From: Phenylobacterium deserti
Lineage (GTDB): Bacteria > Pseudomonadota > Alphaproteobacteria > Caulobacterales > Caulobacteraceae
Assembly (NCBI RefSeq): GCF_003254705.1
Contig: NZ_QFYR01000001.1
Span: forward strand, 1,178,001 to 1,242,000
DNA: 64,000 bases
Direction: 5' to 3'
Positions 24,552 to 34,216 of this stretch are shown here, in pieces. The position numbers were made by a program, and so were the translations under genes. Every line of letters begins with the position of its first letter. Position 1 is the stretch's first letter. Below the pieces are notes generated by a model. The model was not told the origin of the DNA and did no database searches. It was given only the letters and a program-made list of their open reading frames with translations.

Positions 24552-26366
24552 TCAGGCTGCAGCGCTGAGGGCCGACGCGGTCAGGATCTGCAGCAGGGCG
24601 TTCGGGCGGATCGGCTTCGCCAGGTGATCGTCAAAGCCGCGGGCGATGAAGCGCTCGCGATCGCCCGCCATGGCGTCGGCCGTGAGCGCCACCACCCGCA
24701 CCTTCGGATCTCCGGCCTGGCCGGCGCGGATGGCCGCCAGAGCCTCCAGGCCGCCCATCACGGGCATGTTCACGTCCATCAGCACGAGATCCACCTGCGA
24801 GGCGCGCAGCATGGCCAGCGCCTCGCGCCCGTCGTTGGCCAGCAGCACTGAGGCGCCGATGGCCGTGAGCAGGGCCTCGATCACCGCCCGGTTGCTGGCG
24901 TTGTCGTCGACCGCCAGCACCCGAAGCGCGGGCGCCTCGACCACCGCCGGCTCCTCAGGCGCCGCCGGCGCCTCGGCAGGTTGCAGGCGGACCGAACCGA
25001 AGAAGGTCGACCCCAACCCCGCCTCGCTGCGGGCTTCCAGGTTCCCGCCCATCAGCCGGCACAGCCGCCGCGAGATCGAGAGCCCCAGGCCCGTTCCTCC
25101 GAAACGCCGGGTGGTAGACGCGTCGGCCTGGGCGAAGTCTTCGAAGAGCCGGCTCTGCTGCGCGCTCGTCATGCCCGCCCCGGTGTCGCTCACCTGAAAG
25201 CTGAGCCGCCCCTCGGCGTAGCTGATCAGCAGCCGAACCCCGCCCTGGCCTGTGAACTTCACCGCATTCGACAGCAGGTTGGTGAACACCTGGCGCAGCC
25301 GTGTCGGATCGCCGAGGGCCCAGTTCGGCGTCGCTTCCGCGACGACCAGAGTCAGGTCCAGGCCCTTCTCGGCCGCCGGGGCCGACCACAGCGCCACAAC
25401 GCTTTCCAGAAGCTCGCGCAGCGGGAAGGCGATGGTTTCCACTTCAAGCTTGCCGGCCTCGATCTTCGATAGGTCCAAAATGTCGTTGAGGATGGTGAGC
25501 AGGCTGCGCCCCGAGGTGTCGATCACCTGCACATAGCCCCGCTGACGCTCGTCCAATCCGGTGGCGCCCAGAACGTGCGCCATGCCCAGCACGCCGTTGA
25601 GCGGGGTGCGCAACTCATGGCTCATCATGGCCAGGAAGCCGGACTTGGCGTCATTGGCGGCGTGCGCCTCGTCGCGGCTGCGGGCCAGGGCGGCTGCGGC
25701 CCGGGTGCTCGCCCGGATCAGCAGGACTGCGCCCGCCGCACCGGCGCAGAGCAGCCCGGCCAGGCAGGCCAGCAGCGCGGCCAGGGTCTGGTTCAGGCGC
25801 GCAGATGAGGCGCTGGAGCGCTGCAGCAGAACCGCAAGCTCTTCCGCTTCCTGCCGGTCCCACTCGCGCAGTCCCTTGCGCAGCCGGTCCATCACCTGCT
25901 TGCCGTGCCCCGTTCGGACAAGGGCCTGTGCCTCGGCGGTCCGGCCCTCGCGCCGCAGTTCGACCAGCCGCTCGGAGAACGCCAGCTTCTCGCCGCTCAG
26001 CTGCGCCAGCCGATCGAACGCGGCCCACTCGCTCGGCGTGACCGCCCCGCCGCGTAGGGTCATCAGCTGCGCCGGCAGTTCGCTGCGCGCTTCGTCGAAA
26101 GGCTCCAGGAAGATCGGATTGCCGCTGATCAGATAGCCGCGGACTCCGGTCTCCACGTCCTGAAGCAGGGAGAAGGTCCGCTGCATGTCCGCGCGCAGGA
26201 TGTAGGACTGCTGGATGCTTTCGCGGATCTGCGCGTCATAGGCGCGCTGCTGCACGGCGACGCCGACTAGGGCGATGGTGGCGGCGGAGACCAGAGCTGC
26301 GCCGACACCGCAGGCGGTGCGCCAATGGCGTCCGATCCACCCGGCATTGCCGATCCGCCAGCCCAT
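24552..26366 (-). CDS. CHASE3 hybrid sensor histidine kinase/response regulator
   Basis: The 604-residue protein has a membrane segment near 20-40, a periplasmic CHASE3-type helical domain (about 45-185, including FSLLQDVETGVRGYLISGN), a second membrane segment near 190-215, HisKA with His250 in MSHELRTPLNGVLG, a HATPase domain with DTGAGM and GTGLGLSISRRL, and a C-terminal receiver with Asp531 in LMDVNMPVMGG. The phosphate would be relayed to an unidentified phosphotransfer protein. It lies convergent with phoU, six bases from its stop, with no clear terminator. Confidence 0.92.
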   Translation of the reverse strand: MGWRIGNAGWIGRHWRTACGVGAALVSAATIALVGVAVQQRAYDAQIRESIQQSYILRADMQRTFSLLQDVETGVRGYLISGNPIFLEPFDEARSELPAQLMTLRGGAVTPSEWAAFDRLAQLSGEKLAFSERLVELRREGRTAEAQALVRTGHGKQVMDRLRKGLREWDRQEAEELAVLLQRSSASSARLNQTLAALLACLAGLLCAGAAGAVLLIRASTRAAAALARSRDEAHAANDAKSGFLAMMSHELRTPLNGVLGMAHVLGATGLDERQRGYVQVIDTSGRSLLTILNDILDLSKIEAGKLEVETIAFPLRELLESVVALWSAPAAEKGLDLTLVVAEATPNWALGDPTRLRQVFTNLLSNAVKFTGQGGVRLLISYAEGRLSFQVSDTGAGMTSAQQSRLFEDFAQADASTTRRFGGTGLGLSISRRLCRLMGGNLEARSEAGLGSTFFGSVRLQPAEAPAAPEEPAVVEAPALRVLAVDDNASNRAVIEALLTAIGASVLLANDGREALAMLRASQVDLVLMDVNMPVMGGLEALAAIRAGQAGDPKVRVVALTADAMAGDRERFIARGFDDHLAKPIRPNALLQILTASALSAAA

Positions 26367-26491
26367 GTTCTCTCCCGTTGCTGCACTCCTCGTACAGCGT
26401 CAGGGCGCGGCAATGGTTAAGCTGTAGGCGGGCGTACTGTCGCAGGATCTATGGTGGCAGACATCCACATTCCCGCGATACGAGAGCGGCG

Positions 26492-27937
26492 TCAGGCGGC
26501 CTCGGGCCTGCGGCGGCGAACCCGGGCCAGCCGGCGCAGCCGACGCCAGAAGCGGGTCTTTTCCGGCTCCGGATACGGCTGAAGGTTGCGCACGAAATCC
26601 TCGGCGCAGGCTCGCCAGGAGAAGCGCTCAGCGAAGGTCCGCACGGCTTTTCGATCGAGCTTCAGGCACTCCAGGCAGGCCTCCCGCAGTCCCTCGGTGG
26701 CGCTGGCCGCCAGGACGCCGGCGCCGGAGTTCGGGATGATGTCGATGGGACCGGGCGCGGGATAGGCCGCCACCGGTGTCCCCGACGCCATGGCTTCCAG
26801 GATCACCAGGCCGAAGGTGTCGGTGAGGGAGGGGAACACGAAGACGTCGGCGCACTGATAGGCGGCCGACAGGTCCGCGCCCGATTTGGCGCCCGTGAAC
26901 ACCGCCTTGGGATACTTGGCCTTCAGTTCGTCGAACTGCGGGCCGGGGCCGACCACCACCTTGGTCCCGGGCAGGTCCAGGCCCAGGAACGCCTCAATGT
27001 TCTTCTCCACAGCCACGCGCCCGACGTAGAGGAAGATCGGCCGGGGCAAGCCCTCGAAGATGTCCGGCTCGTCCTCGCGCCGCGGATGGAACACCTCGGT
27101 GTCGACGCCGCGCGACCAGGCGCTGATGTTGCGGAAGCCGTGCTGGGTCAGCTCGTCCCGCATGGTGGGCGTGGCGACCATCAGCCGGCCGGACGGCTTG
27201 TGGAACCACTTCATATAGGCGTAGCCGGCCGCCAGCGGCAGCGGCAGGCGGGCCGAGACATATTCCGGGAAGCGGGTGTGGTAGCTGGTCGTGAAAGGCA
27301 GCTTCCATTCCACGCAGATGCGACGGGCGGCCAGGCCGATCGGCCCTTCGGTGGCGATGTGGATGGCTTCCGGCTCGAACCCCTTGAACCGCTCCTGCAC
27401 CGGCTCGTAGACGCCGATCGCGACCTTGATCTCGGAGTAAGTCGGCAGCGGGAAGGTCTTGAACTGGCCGGGGTGGATCACCTCCACCGTGTGGCCCATC
27501 TCCCCCAGCTCCTTTACGACACGCGTCAGGGTGCGGACCACCCCGTTGACCTGTGGCTCCCAGGCGTCTGTGGCCAGCAGGATGCGCATCGGGCGGTGCA
27601 CGTCGCGGGGGGCGTTGATCGCTTCGCGGATGCGGGGCAGGGCGCGGGCGGGCCGCGGACGATCCAGAGCGGGGCGGTCGGTCTGCGCCTTCTCGGCCGG
27701 CGTCACCGCCTGGCTCTGCATCCAGGACCAGAAGGCGCCCAGCAGCGCTTCTTTGGTCGGGAAGTAGCGATAGACGGTTCGCTCGCCCAGTCCGGCGTCC
27801 TTGGCCACCTCGGCGAAGCTGACGTCCTCCATCTGGCCCCGCTCGAGCTGGCGGGAGACGGCGCGCAGGATCTGCTCGCGGGTTTCTTCCCGCTGGCGGT
27901 CGCGTGCGGTGGAAGACGAGGCCGAGGGCGGTTTCAT
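26492..27937 (-). CDS. TetR-type DNA-binding domain fused to a GT4-family glycosyltransferase
   Basis: One uninterrupted 481-residue frame. Residues about 15-80 are a TetR N-terminal helix-turn-helix (REQILRAVSRQLERG, SFAEVAKDAGLGERTVYRYF, PTKEALLGAFW). After a Pro/Arg-rich linker, MRILLATDAWEPQVNGVVRT (Met117 on) opens a full glycosyltransferase with HATEGPIGLAAR-like region, SYHTRFPEY, YVGRVAVEKNIEAFL and the nucleotide-sugar site FPSLTDTFGLVILEAMASG. The TetR ligand-binding half is missing. ATG 27589 could start a separate glycosyltransferase, but no Shine-Dalgarno precedes it. The neighbouring LpxH-like phosphatase is the usual partner of such a transferase. Confidence 0.8.
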   Translation of the reverse strand: MKPPSASSSTARDRQREETREQILRAVSRQLERGQMEDVSFAEVAKDAGLGERTVYRYFPTKEALLGAFWSWMQSQAVTPAEKAQTDRPALDRPRPARALPRIREAINAPRDVHRPMRILLATDAWEPQVNGVVRTLTRVVKELGEMGHTVEVIHPGQFKTFPLPTYSEIKVAIGVYEPVQERFKGFEPEAIHIATEGPIGLAARRICVEWKLPFTTSYHTRFPEYVSARLPLPLAAGYAYMKWFHKPSGRLMVATPTMRDELTQHGFRNISAWSRGVDTEVFHPRREDEPDIFEGLPRPIFLYVGRVAVEKNIEAFLGLDLPGTKVVVGPGPQFDELKAKYPKAVFTGAKSGADLSAAYQCADVFVFPSLTDTFGLVILEAMASGTPVAAYPAPGPIDIIPNSGAGVLAASATEGLREACLECLKLDRKAVRTFAERFSWRACAEDFVRNLQPYPEPEKTRFWRRLRRLARVRRRRPEAA

Positions 27938-28003
27938 GGCAGGGGCACTGTCAACAATTAGCCACGCCTGTCAACGAACGGGGCGGCTCGCCACGCTTGC
28001 GGC

Positions 28004-28819
28004 TCAGGCGGCGAGCGGCTGCGGCAGCGCTTGGACCTCTTCAACGGCGCGGTCGATCACGGACCACGAGCGGAGCTTGGCCCACTCCAGGATCTCCAGC
28101 CGCCCGTCCGAGTGCTCGACCAGCGCAGTGCAGCTTTCCACCCAGTCGCCGTCGTTCACGTAGACGATGCCGTCAATGTCCCGCATCTCGGCCTTGTGGA
28201 TGTGGCCACAGATCACCCCGTCCACCCCGCGGCGTCTGGCTTCGTCGGCCACCGCCTGCTCGAAGTTCTCGATAAAGTGCAGGGCGTTCTTCACGCGGGT
28301 CTTCAGGAAGGCCGAGAAGCTCCAGTAGCCGAAACCCAGTCGCCGGCGCAGGCGGTTGACCAAGGTGTTGGCGGACAGGATCGCGCGGTAGGACCAGTCG
28401 CCGACGAACGCCAGCCACTTGGCGTGCTGCACCACGCCGTCGAATTCGTCGCCGTGCGTGACCAGGAAGCGCCGGCCGTCAGCGGTTTCGTGGATCGCGT
28501 CGCGCGCGACCACCACCCCGCCGAAGTGAACGCCGATGAAGTCGCGGATCCGGTCGTCGTGGTTGCCGGGGACGTAGATCACCTCCACGCCCTTGCGCGC
28601 CAGGCGCAGGATCTTCTGAACCACGTCATTGTGGCTCTGCGGCCAGTACCAGCCGCTCTTCATCTTCCAGCCGTCGACGATGTCGCCGACCAGATACAGT
28701 TTGTCGCACTCAACTTGGCGAATGAAGTCGAGCAGCAACTCGGCTTGGCAGCCGCGCGTGCCCAAGTGCACGTCCGAGATGAAAATGCTGCGGTATTGGC
28801 GAACTCCGGCGTCGGTCAC
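28004..28819 (-). CDS. LpxH-like metallophosphoesterase (UDP-2,3-diacylglucosamine diphosphatase family)
   Basis: A calcineurin-fold phosphoesterase of about 271 residues with the complete di-metal motif set: DVHLGTR, GDIVDGW, GNHDD, THGDEFD and GHIHKAEM. The length and the KSGWYWPQSHNDV insert match the group annotated as UDP-2,3-diacylglucosamine diphosphatase, though related members next to glycosyltransferases may act on other membrane phosphates. I chose GTG 28819, preceded by GGGGG; a TTG at 28831 is the alternative. The downstream glycosyltransferase gene is on the same strand, 66 bp away. Confidence 0.85.
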   Translation of the reverse strand: MTDAGVRQYRSIFISDVHLGTRGCQAELLLDFIRQVECDKLYLVGDIVDGWKMKSGWYWPQSHNDVVQKILRLARKGVEVIYVPGNHDDRIRDFIGVHFGGVVVARDAIHETADGRRFLVTHGDEFDGVVQHAKWLAFVGDWSYRAILSANTLVNRLRRRLGFGYWSFSAFLKTRVKNALHFIENFEQAVADEARRRGVDGVICGHIHKAEMRDIDGIVYVNDGDWVESCTALVEHSDGRLEILEWAKLRSWSVIDRAVEEVQALPQPLAA

Positions 28820-28969
28820 ATCAGCCCCCAAAGCGCCTAGGATTTGAGCAGGCGGTAGGCTGATTGCGTGTCGCTTTCGTGAACCCCCCTTGCTTGGTTT
28901 TCAGCATCCCCCATTCTTTTGGTAGTATTTGATGAGACGACCCTCCCCGGTCCGTAAAAGTTGAGCTCA

Positions 28970-29602
28970 ATGGACGCCCGCACCTATCCGGCGAAGGCGA
29001 CGCCCAAGTCGCTGCGTACCCGCGCCCGGATCCTTGATGCCGCGATGCGGCTCTTTGCCGAGATCGGCTATCACGCCGCAACGAACGCGATGATCGCCGA
29101 CGCCGCCCACCTGACCCGTGGGGCGATGCTTTACCATTTCGCCACCCGCGAGGAGTTGGTCGAGGCGGCGATCGCCCACATCGAGCTGGCGCGGGCGCGC
29201 CTGTTTGAGAAGGCGGCCTCGTCGACGCCGGCGCCTGGGGTGGACGCGTCCGACCACGCCATCGACGCCTACTGGGCCCTGCTGCACGAAATACCCTTCG
29301 TGGCCTTCGGTGAGCTGGAAGCAGCCGCCCGTACCGACCCCATGCTGCGCGAACGGTTGGCCAGCGCTCAGAGCGCGTTCGACCACGCTCAGGTGGGCGA
29401 CCGGTTCGGCGCCATGGTGCAAGCCGGCGCCGATCCCCGCTTCCAGACCAGCCGCGACCTTGGTCGCTTCCTGCTGGAAGGTCTCGCCAAAGGCGCGATG
29501 ACCTATGACGAGGAAGCTCGGCGCGAGCGCCTGCTGCGGGTGGTCAAGCGCGCCGTGCGGATGCTGAACCGCAAGGGCGACGTCCACGAGTTGCTGGACT
29601 AG
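28970..29602 (+). CDS. TetR family transcriptional regulator
   Basis: A 210-residue one-component regulator. The DNA-binding domain is residues about 15-65 (RILDAAMRLFAEIGYHAATN, MIADAAHLTRGAMLYHF), followed by a helical ligand-binding domain of normal size. It is divergent from the LpxH-like phosphatase gene (150-bp gap), whose promoter it might control, and precedes an amino-acid permease gene across a hairpin. Effector and targets are unknown. Confidence 0.9.
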   Translation: MDARTYPAKATPKSLRTRARILDAAMRLFAEIGYHAATNAMIADAAHLTRGAMLYHFATREELVEAAIAHIELARARLFEKAASSTPAPGVDASDHAIDAYWALLHEIPFVAFGELEAAARTDPMLRERLASAQSAFDHAQVGDRFGAMVQAGADPRFQTSRDLGRFLLEGLAKGAMTYDEEARRERLLRVVKRAVRMLNRKGDVHELLD

Positions 29603-29621
29603 CGCCAGGGTCTCGCAAGAA

Positions 29622-29642
29622 GCGCCCGCTCTTGGCGGGCGC
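29622..29642 (+). terminator. Hairpin after the TetR gene
   Basis: GCGCCCGC (29622-29629) / GCGGGCGC (29635-29642) with a five-base loop; a second small hairpin CAAC-GCT-GTTG follows. No T run. Confidence 0.5.
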
Positions 29643-29738
29643 CGTGCAACGCTGTTGCGGCCCACCCGCTGAAGTGAGGCTTGTCCGTGCGCGGATAGCC
29701 GGGCAATGGTTGCGCTCGTTTCAAAGAACGAGGGCCCG

Positions 29739-31145
29739 ATGAGCTTCCTCACCCGCCGCAGACCCGTCGAAGCGCCGGTGCGCGCGCACGAGGGACACCA
29801 GCTCAAGGCGACGCTCAGCTGGTACCATCTGGTCGCCCTAGGTGTCGGCGCCATCATTGGCACCGGCATCTACACCCTGATCGGGATCGGCGCGGGTCAG
29901 GCAGGGCCCGCCGTGATCCTGTCCTTTGGCATCGCCGGCCTGGTCTGCGCCTTCGCGGCCCTCTGCTACGCCGAGATGGCCAGCATGATCCCGCAAGCGG
30001 GCAGCGCCTACACCTACACCTACGCCGGCATGGGCGAGACGGCGGCCTGGGGCGTCGGCTGGAGCCTGATCCTCGAATATACGGTGGTTTGCGCCGCCGT
30101 CGCCGTAGGCTGGTCCGGCTATGCCCAGGGCTTCCTTGAGGCGCGTGGCTGGGGTCTGCCCGAGGCCCTCGCCGCAGGTCCCGACGCGGGCGGGCTGATC
30201 AATCTGCCGGCCGTGTTCATCACCCTTGTGGTGACCGGGCTTCTGCTAGTCGGCACGCGCGAGAGCGCCACCGTCAACACCGTGCTGGTGGTGGTCAAGG
30301 TGTTGGCCCTCGTTGCTTTCGTGGCTCTGACCCTGCCGGCCTTCGACGCGGCCAACTTCCACCCCTTCATGCCGTTCGGCTTCCAGGCGCACGACGTTTC
30401 GGACGGAGCCAAGCAGGGGGTGATGGCCGCGGCGGCCGTGATCTTCTTCGCCTTCTATGGCTTCGATGCGATCTCAACGGCGGCGGAGGAAGCCAAGAAC
30501 CCGGGTCGCGACCTGACCATTGGCGTACTGGGCTCCATGTTCGCCTGCGCGGCCATCTACATGCTGGTGGCGGCAGCGGCGCTGGGCGCCTCGCCGTTCG
30601 GCGTGTTCTCCAAGAGCGGCGAGCCGCTGGCCTTCATCCTGCGGGAGCTGGGCCACCCCACAGCGGCGGCCCTGATCGCCGGCGCGGCGATCGTGGCCCT
30701 GCCCACGGTGATCATGGCCTTCATGTTCGGGCAGAGCCGCGTGTTTTTCGCCATGTCGCGCGACGGCCTGATCCCCCGCGCCCTGTCGGCGGTGAACGGC
30801 CGCGGCGTGCCGGCGCGGGTGACCCTGTTCACCGGTGTTGTGGCTTCGGTCATCGCCGGCCTTCTTCCGCTGAAACTGATCACCGAACTGGCCAACGCCG
30901 GCACCCTGGCCGCCTTCATCGCCACGGCCATCGCCATGATGATCCTGCGCAAGCAGCGGCCGGAGCTCGCCCGGCCATTCCGGACGCCGGCCTGGCCGGT
31001 GGTCGGCGTGCTGGCGGTGGCGGGCTGCCTCTACCTGTTCTGGAGCTTGCCGAACCTGACCAAGGTGCTGTTCCTGGCGTGGAACGCGGTCGGCCTGGTG
31101 GTGTACCTGGCCTACGGGCGCACGAAGAGCCTGCTGGCGGGCTGA
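29739..31145 (+). CDS. APC superfamily amino-acid permease (cationic amino-acid transporter type)
   Basis: A 468-residue inner-membrane transporter with about 12-14 hydrophobic segments. The unwound first helix is VALGVGAIIGTGIYTLIG, and FAFYGFDAISTAAEEAKNPGRDL is the family-typical sixth region. This places it in the CAT/YfnA-like branch, which carries basic or small amino acids. ATG 29739 is chosen for AGGG at good spacing; ATG 29706 in frame is the alternative. It is convergent with rmlA, with only a three-base gap. Confidence 0.9.
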   Translation: MSFLTRRRPVEAPVRAHEGHQLKATLSWYHLVALGVGAIIGTGIYTLIGIGAGQAGPAVILSFGIAGLVCAFAALCYAEMASMIPQAGSAYTYTYAGMGETAAWGVGWSLILEYTVVCAAVAVGWSGYAQGFLEARGWGLPEALAAGPDAGGLINLPAVFITLVVTGLLLVGTRESATVNTVLVVVKVLALVAFVALTLPAFDAANFHPFMPFGFQAHDVSDGAKQGVMAAAAVIFFAFYGFDAISTAAEEAKNPGRDLTIGVLGSMFACAAIYMLVAAAALGASPFGVFSKSGEPLAFILRELGHPTAAALIAGAAIVALPTVIMAFMFGQSRVFFAMSRDGLIPRALSAVNGRGVPARVTLFTGVVASVIAGLLPLKLITELANAGTLAAFIATAIAMMILRKQRPELARPFRTPAWPVVGVLAVAGCLYLFWSLPNLTKVLFLAWNAVGLVVYLAYGRTKSLLAG

Positions 31146-31148
31146 GAG

Positions 31149-32045
31149 CTACTCGCCCGCCTCATCCGCGCTCGGCGGCCGCTCGGCGAGCTGGCGCAGG
31201 TACTGGCCGTACTCGCTCTTGCCCTGCGCGGCGCCCAGGTTGGACAGCTGCTGGGCGTCGATCCAGCCGTTGCGATAGGCGATCTCTTCGATGCACCCGA
31301 TCCGCAGGCCCTGGCGCTGCTCGAACGTACGGATCAGCTCGCCGGCCTGAATCAGGCTGTCGTGCGTCCCGGCGTCTTCCCACGCAAAGCCGCGGCCCAG
31401 CAGCTCCACGTGCAGCTCGCCTTGCTCGAGGTAGAGCTGGTTGAGCGAGGTGATCTCCAGCTCCCCCCGCGCAGAGCGGGTGAGGGTGCGGGCCAGCTGG
31501 CTCGCCCGACCGTCGTAGAAGTATAGCCCGGTCACCGCATAGTTGGACTTCGGCTTGGCGGGCTTCTCCTCGATGCCCAGCGCCCGGTTGTCGGGTCCGA
31601 GCTCGACCACGCCATAGCGTTCGGGATCCTGCACAGGATAGCCGAACACCGTGGCGCCGCTCTCGCGAGCGTGGGCGTTGCGCAGCATCTGGCCGAAGTT
31701 CTGGCCGAAGAAGATGTTGTCGCCCAGGATCAGCACGCTGGGCTCGCCGCCCACGAACTCCTCGCCCAGCAGGTAGGCTTCGGCGAGACCGCCAGGCGTC
31801 GGCTGGACCACATACTCGAAACGGACGCCGATCTGCGAGCCGTCCCCCAGCAGGCGCTTGAAGCTCGGCTGGTCGTCCGGGGTGGTGATGATCAGGATCT
31901 CGCGCACGCCCGCCAACAGCAGGACCGACAGCGGATAATAGATCATCGGCTTGTCGTAGACCGGCAGCAGCTGCTTGGACGTGGCCAAGGTTAGCGGGTG
32001 CAGGCGGGTGCCGGAGCCTCCGGCCAGGATGATGCCGCGCCTCAT
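31149..32045 (-). CDS. rfbA: Glucose-1-phosphate thymidylyltransferase
   Basis: The 298-residue enzyme makes dTDP-glucose, the first step to dTDP-L-rhamnose. The nucleotide loop [11 protein letters not shown] is at residues 9-19, followed by [30 protein letters not shown] and EEKP are the metal and sugar sites. Length is normal. Its start overlaps the rfbD stop by four bases, and rfbD overlaps rfbB likewise, so the transcript reads rfbB-rfbD-rfbA. Confidence 0.96.
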   Translation of the reverse strand: MRRGIILAGGSGTRLHPLTLATSKQLLPVYDKPMIYYPLSVLLLAGVREILIITTPDDQPSFKRLLGDGSQIGVRFEYVVQPTPGGLAEAYLLGEEFVGGEPSVLILGDNIFFGQNFGQMLRNAHARESGATVFGYPVQDPERYGVVELGPDNRALGIEEKPAKPKSNYAVTGLYFYDGRASQLARTLTRSARGELEITSLNQLYLEQGELHVELLGRGFAWEDAGTHDSLIQAGELIRTFEQRQGLRIGCIEEIAYRNGWIDAQQLSNLGAAQGKSEYGQYLRQLAERPPSADEAGE

Positions 32046-32938
32046 GCGGGAACTCCTTCAGCGGCGCGCATGCGCTGCACGACGTCGGCTAGGGCCACGT
32101 GCCAGGGCCGCAGCTGCTCGCCGCCGAACACGGTCTGCAGGCGCGTGGAATCAAGCTCGGCGTTCAGCGCCCGGCGCGCGGGCGTCGGGAAAGCGCTGGT
32201 GGGCACCGGCTCCATCGGCGGGGCGAGGCCAGCCAGCTCGAACAGGCGCTGGGCCATCTCGAAGCGGGTGGCGGGCTCGGGGCTGACCAAGTGCAGCAGG
32301 CCCCACTCAGGCGCGCCGGCGGGCGCGGCGGCCAGACGCGCGGCGTTGGCCAGCAGGAAGGTTGCGACGTCGCCTGACGCGGTCGGCCGCGCGCGCTGGT
32401 CGTCGACGACCTTCACCACCGGCTGGGTCTTCGCCAGCCGCAGCATGATCTGCACGAAGTTCTGGCCATAGGGCGAAAACAGCCAGGTGACCCGGCCGAC
32501 CAGGGCTCGCTCGCAGTGCGCCAGCACCGCCTGCTCGCCCAGCAGCTTGGAGGCGCCGTAGACGTGCAGTGGCGCCGGCAGGTCCGTCTCCAGGTAGGGT
32601 CCGTCCTTGGCGCCCGAGAACACCATGTCCGTGGAGATGTGGACGAAGGGTGCGCCGCGTTCCTGGCACGCCTTGGCCATCGCTTCGGGCGCCCAGGCGT
32701 TCACCGCATAGGCGAGGTCCGGCTCGCTTTCGGCCTTGTCCACCACCGTGTACCCGGCGGCGTTGACCACCAGGTCTATGTCGCCGGCCTCGAGGATCGC
32801 CCGGCGCACGGCGTCGGCGTCTGTCAGGTCCACATCGGCGCGCGACAGGGCGGTGACTTCCACCGGCCCGCCCGCGCGGTCGAGCACCTCCCGGGCGAGC
32901 TGCCCGGTGGCCCCGAACTGCAGGATGCGGGTGGTCAT
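32042..32938 (-). CDS. rfbD: dTDP-4-dehydrorhamnose reductase
   Basis: A 298-residue short-chain-type reductase that makes dTDP-L-rhamnose with NAD(P)H. The nucleotide motif is [10 protein letters not shown] (9-18) and the catalytic pair is Tyr127/Lys131 in [20 protein letters not shown] is family-typical. It is in the middle of rfbB-rfbD-rfbA. The epimerase RfbC, which works just before it, is not encoded in the window. Confidence 0.95.
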   Translation of the reverse strand: MTTRILQFGATGQLAREVLDRAGGPVEVTALSRADVDLTDADAVRRAILEAGDIDLVVNAAGYTVVDKAESEPDLAYAVNAWAPEAMAKACQERGAPFVHISTDMVFSGAKDGPYLETDLPAPLHVYGASKLLGEQAVLAHCERALVGRVTWLFSPYGQNFVQIMLRLAKTQPVVKVVDDQRARPTASGDVATFLLANAARLAAAPAGAPEWGLLHLVSPEPATRFEMAQRLFELAGLAPPMEPVPTSAFPTPARRALNAELDSTRLQTVFGGEQLRPWHVALADVVQRMRAAEGVPA

Positions 32939-33987
32939 GACGCCTTCACGAGGCCCAGGCGCTCGGAATGGAAGCCCTTCTCGCGGATGCGCTCCAGCCA
33001 GCCGCGGTTCTCCACGTACCAGCGGACGGTCTGCTCCAGCCCGTCGTCCAGCGGCATGCGCGGCGTCCAGCCGAGCTCGCTTTCCAGCTTCGAGGCGTCG
33101 ATGGCGTAGCGGAAGTCGTGGCCCGGCCGGTCGGTCACGAAGGTGATCTTTTCGGCGTGGCTGGTGTTGGCGGGGAAGTACTTGTCGAGGTGGGCGCAGA
33201 TCATCCGCACCACCTCGATGTTGCGCTTCGAAGCGTCGCCGCCGATGCAGTAGGTCTCGCCCAGCCGGCCTTTCTGCAGAACCAGCAGCAGGGCGTCGGC
33301 GTGGTCGTCCACGTGCAGCCAGTCGCGCACTTGCCGCCCGTCCCCATAGACCGGGATCGACTTGCCCTCCATCGCCCGGGTGATCACCGTCGGGATCAGC
33401 TTCTCAGGGAATTGGAACGGCCCGTAGTTGTTCGAGCAGTTGGTGATCACCACGGGGAAGCCGTAGGTCCGGCCCCAGGCGCGCACCAAGTGGTCCGAGG
33501 CCGCCTTGCTGGCGGAGTAGGGCGAGTTGGGATCGTAGGGCGTGGTTTCGCTGAACTCGCCGTCCTCGCCCAGGGCGCCGAACACCTCGTCGGTGGAGAT
33601 GTGGTGGAAGCGGAACGCCGCCCTGCGGTCTTCCGGCAGGCTGTTCCAGTAGGCGCGGGCGGCCTCCAGCAGGATGCCGGTGCCCATCACGTTAGAGCGC
33701 ACGAAGTCCAGCGGCCCTTCGATAGCGCGGTCGTTGTGGCTCTCGGCCGCCAGGTGCATCACCGCGTCCGGCTGGTGGCGCGCGAAGATCGCAGCCATCG
33801 CCTGAGCGTCGCAAACGTCCGCCTTCTCGAAGGCGTACGCCGGCGAGCTTTCCACGCTTTGGACGTTCTCGAGATTGGCGGAGTAGGTGAGGGCGTCCAG
33901 GTTGACCACCTGATGCCCGTCGGCGATCGCGCGGCGGACCACTGCCGATCCGATAAAGCCGGCGCCGCCCGTAATGAGGATCTTCAT
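32935..33987 (-). CDS. rfbB: dTDP-glucose 4,6-dehydratase
   Basis: A 350-residue NAD-dependent dehydratase of the extended SDR family. It shows GGAGFIGSAVV (7-17), the catalytic Thr132-Asp133-Glu134 in STDEVFG, and Tyr157/Lys161 in YSASK. It converts dTDP-glucose to the 4-keto-6-deoxy sugar. It is first in the rhamnose transcript; the 229-bp gap to the divergent MATE gene should hold its promoter. The product probably feeds cell-surface polysaccharide. Confidence 0.97.
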   Translation of the reverse strand: MKILITGGAGFIGSAVVRRAIADGHQVVNLDALTYSANLENVQSVESSPAYAFEKADVCDAQAMAAIFARHQPDAVMHLAAESHNDRAIEGPLDFVRSNVMGTGILLEAARAYWNSLPEDRRAAFRFHHISTDEVFGALGEDGEFSETTPYDPNSPYSASKAASDHLVRAWGRTYGFPVVITNCSNNYGPFQFPEKLIPTVITRAMEGKSIPVYGDGRQVRDWLHVDDHADALLLVLQKGRLGETYCIGGDASKRNIEVVRMICAHLDKYFPANTSHAEKITFVTDRPGHDFRYAIDASKLESELGWTPRMPLDDGLEQTVRWYVENRGWLERIREKGFHSERLGLVKAS

Positions 33988-34216
33988 ACGGCCTTTCTAC
34001 AGCCCTTTGGCGGCGCAGAAGCCGCAGTGAACCACCCGTCCCAGCGCCGTCTTACAACGAAACGCTGCAGGCTCAAGGTCTTGGGGTTGCAGCAAGGCGG
34101 GCCCTTGAAGCGCAGCCGTGGTGGCGCTCTACATGGGCGCAGGGGCGGCCCGACCGGAACGATCCGGCGGGCGAGGGGCTTGTGACGCCTGACCCGGCAG
34201 GTGGCGGAGCGGATCC

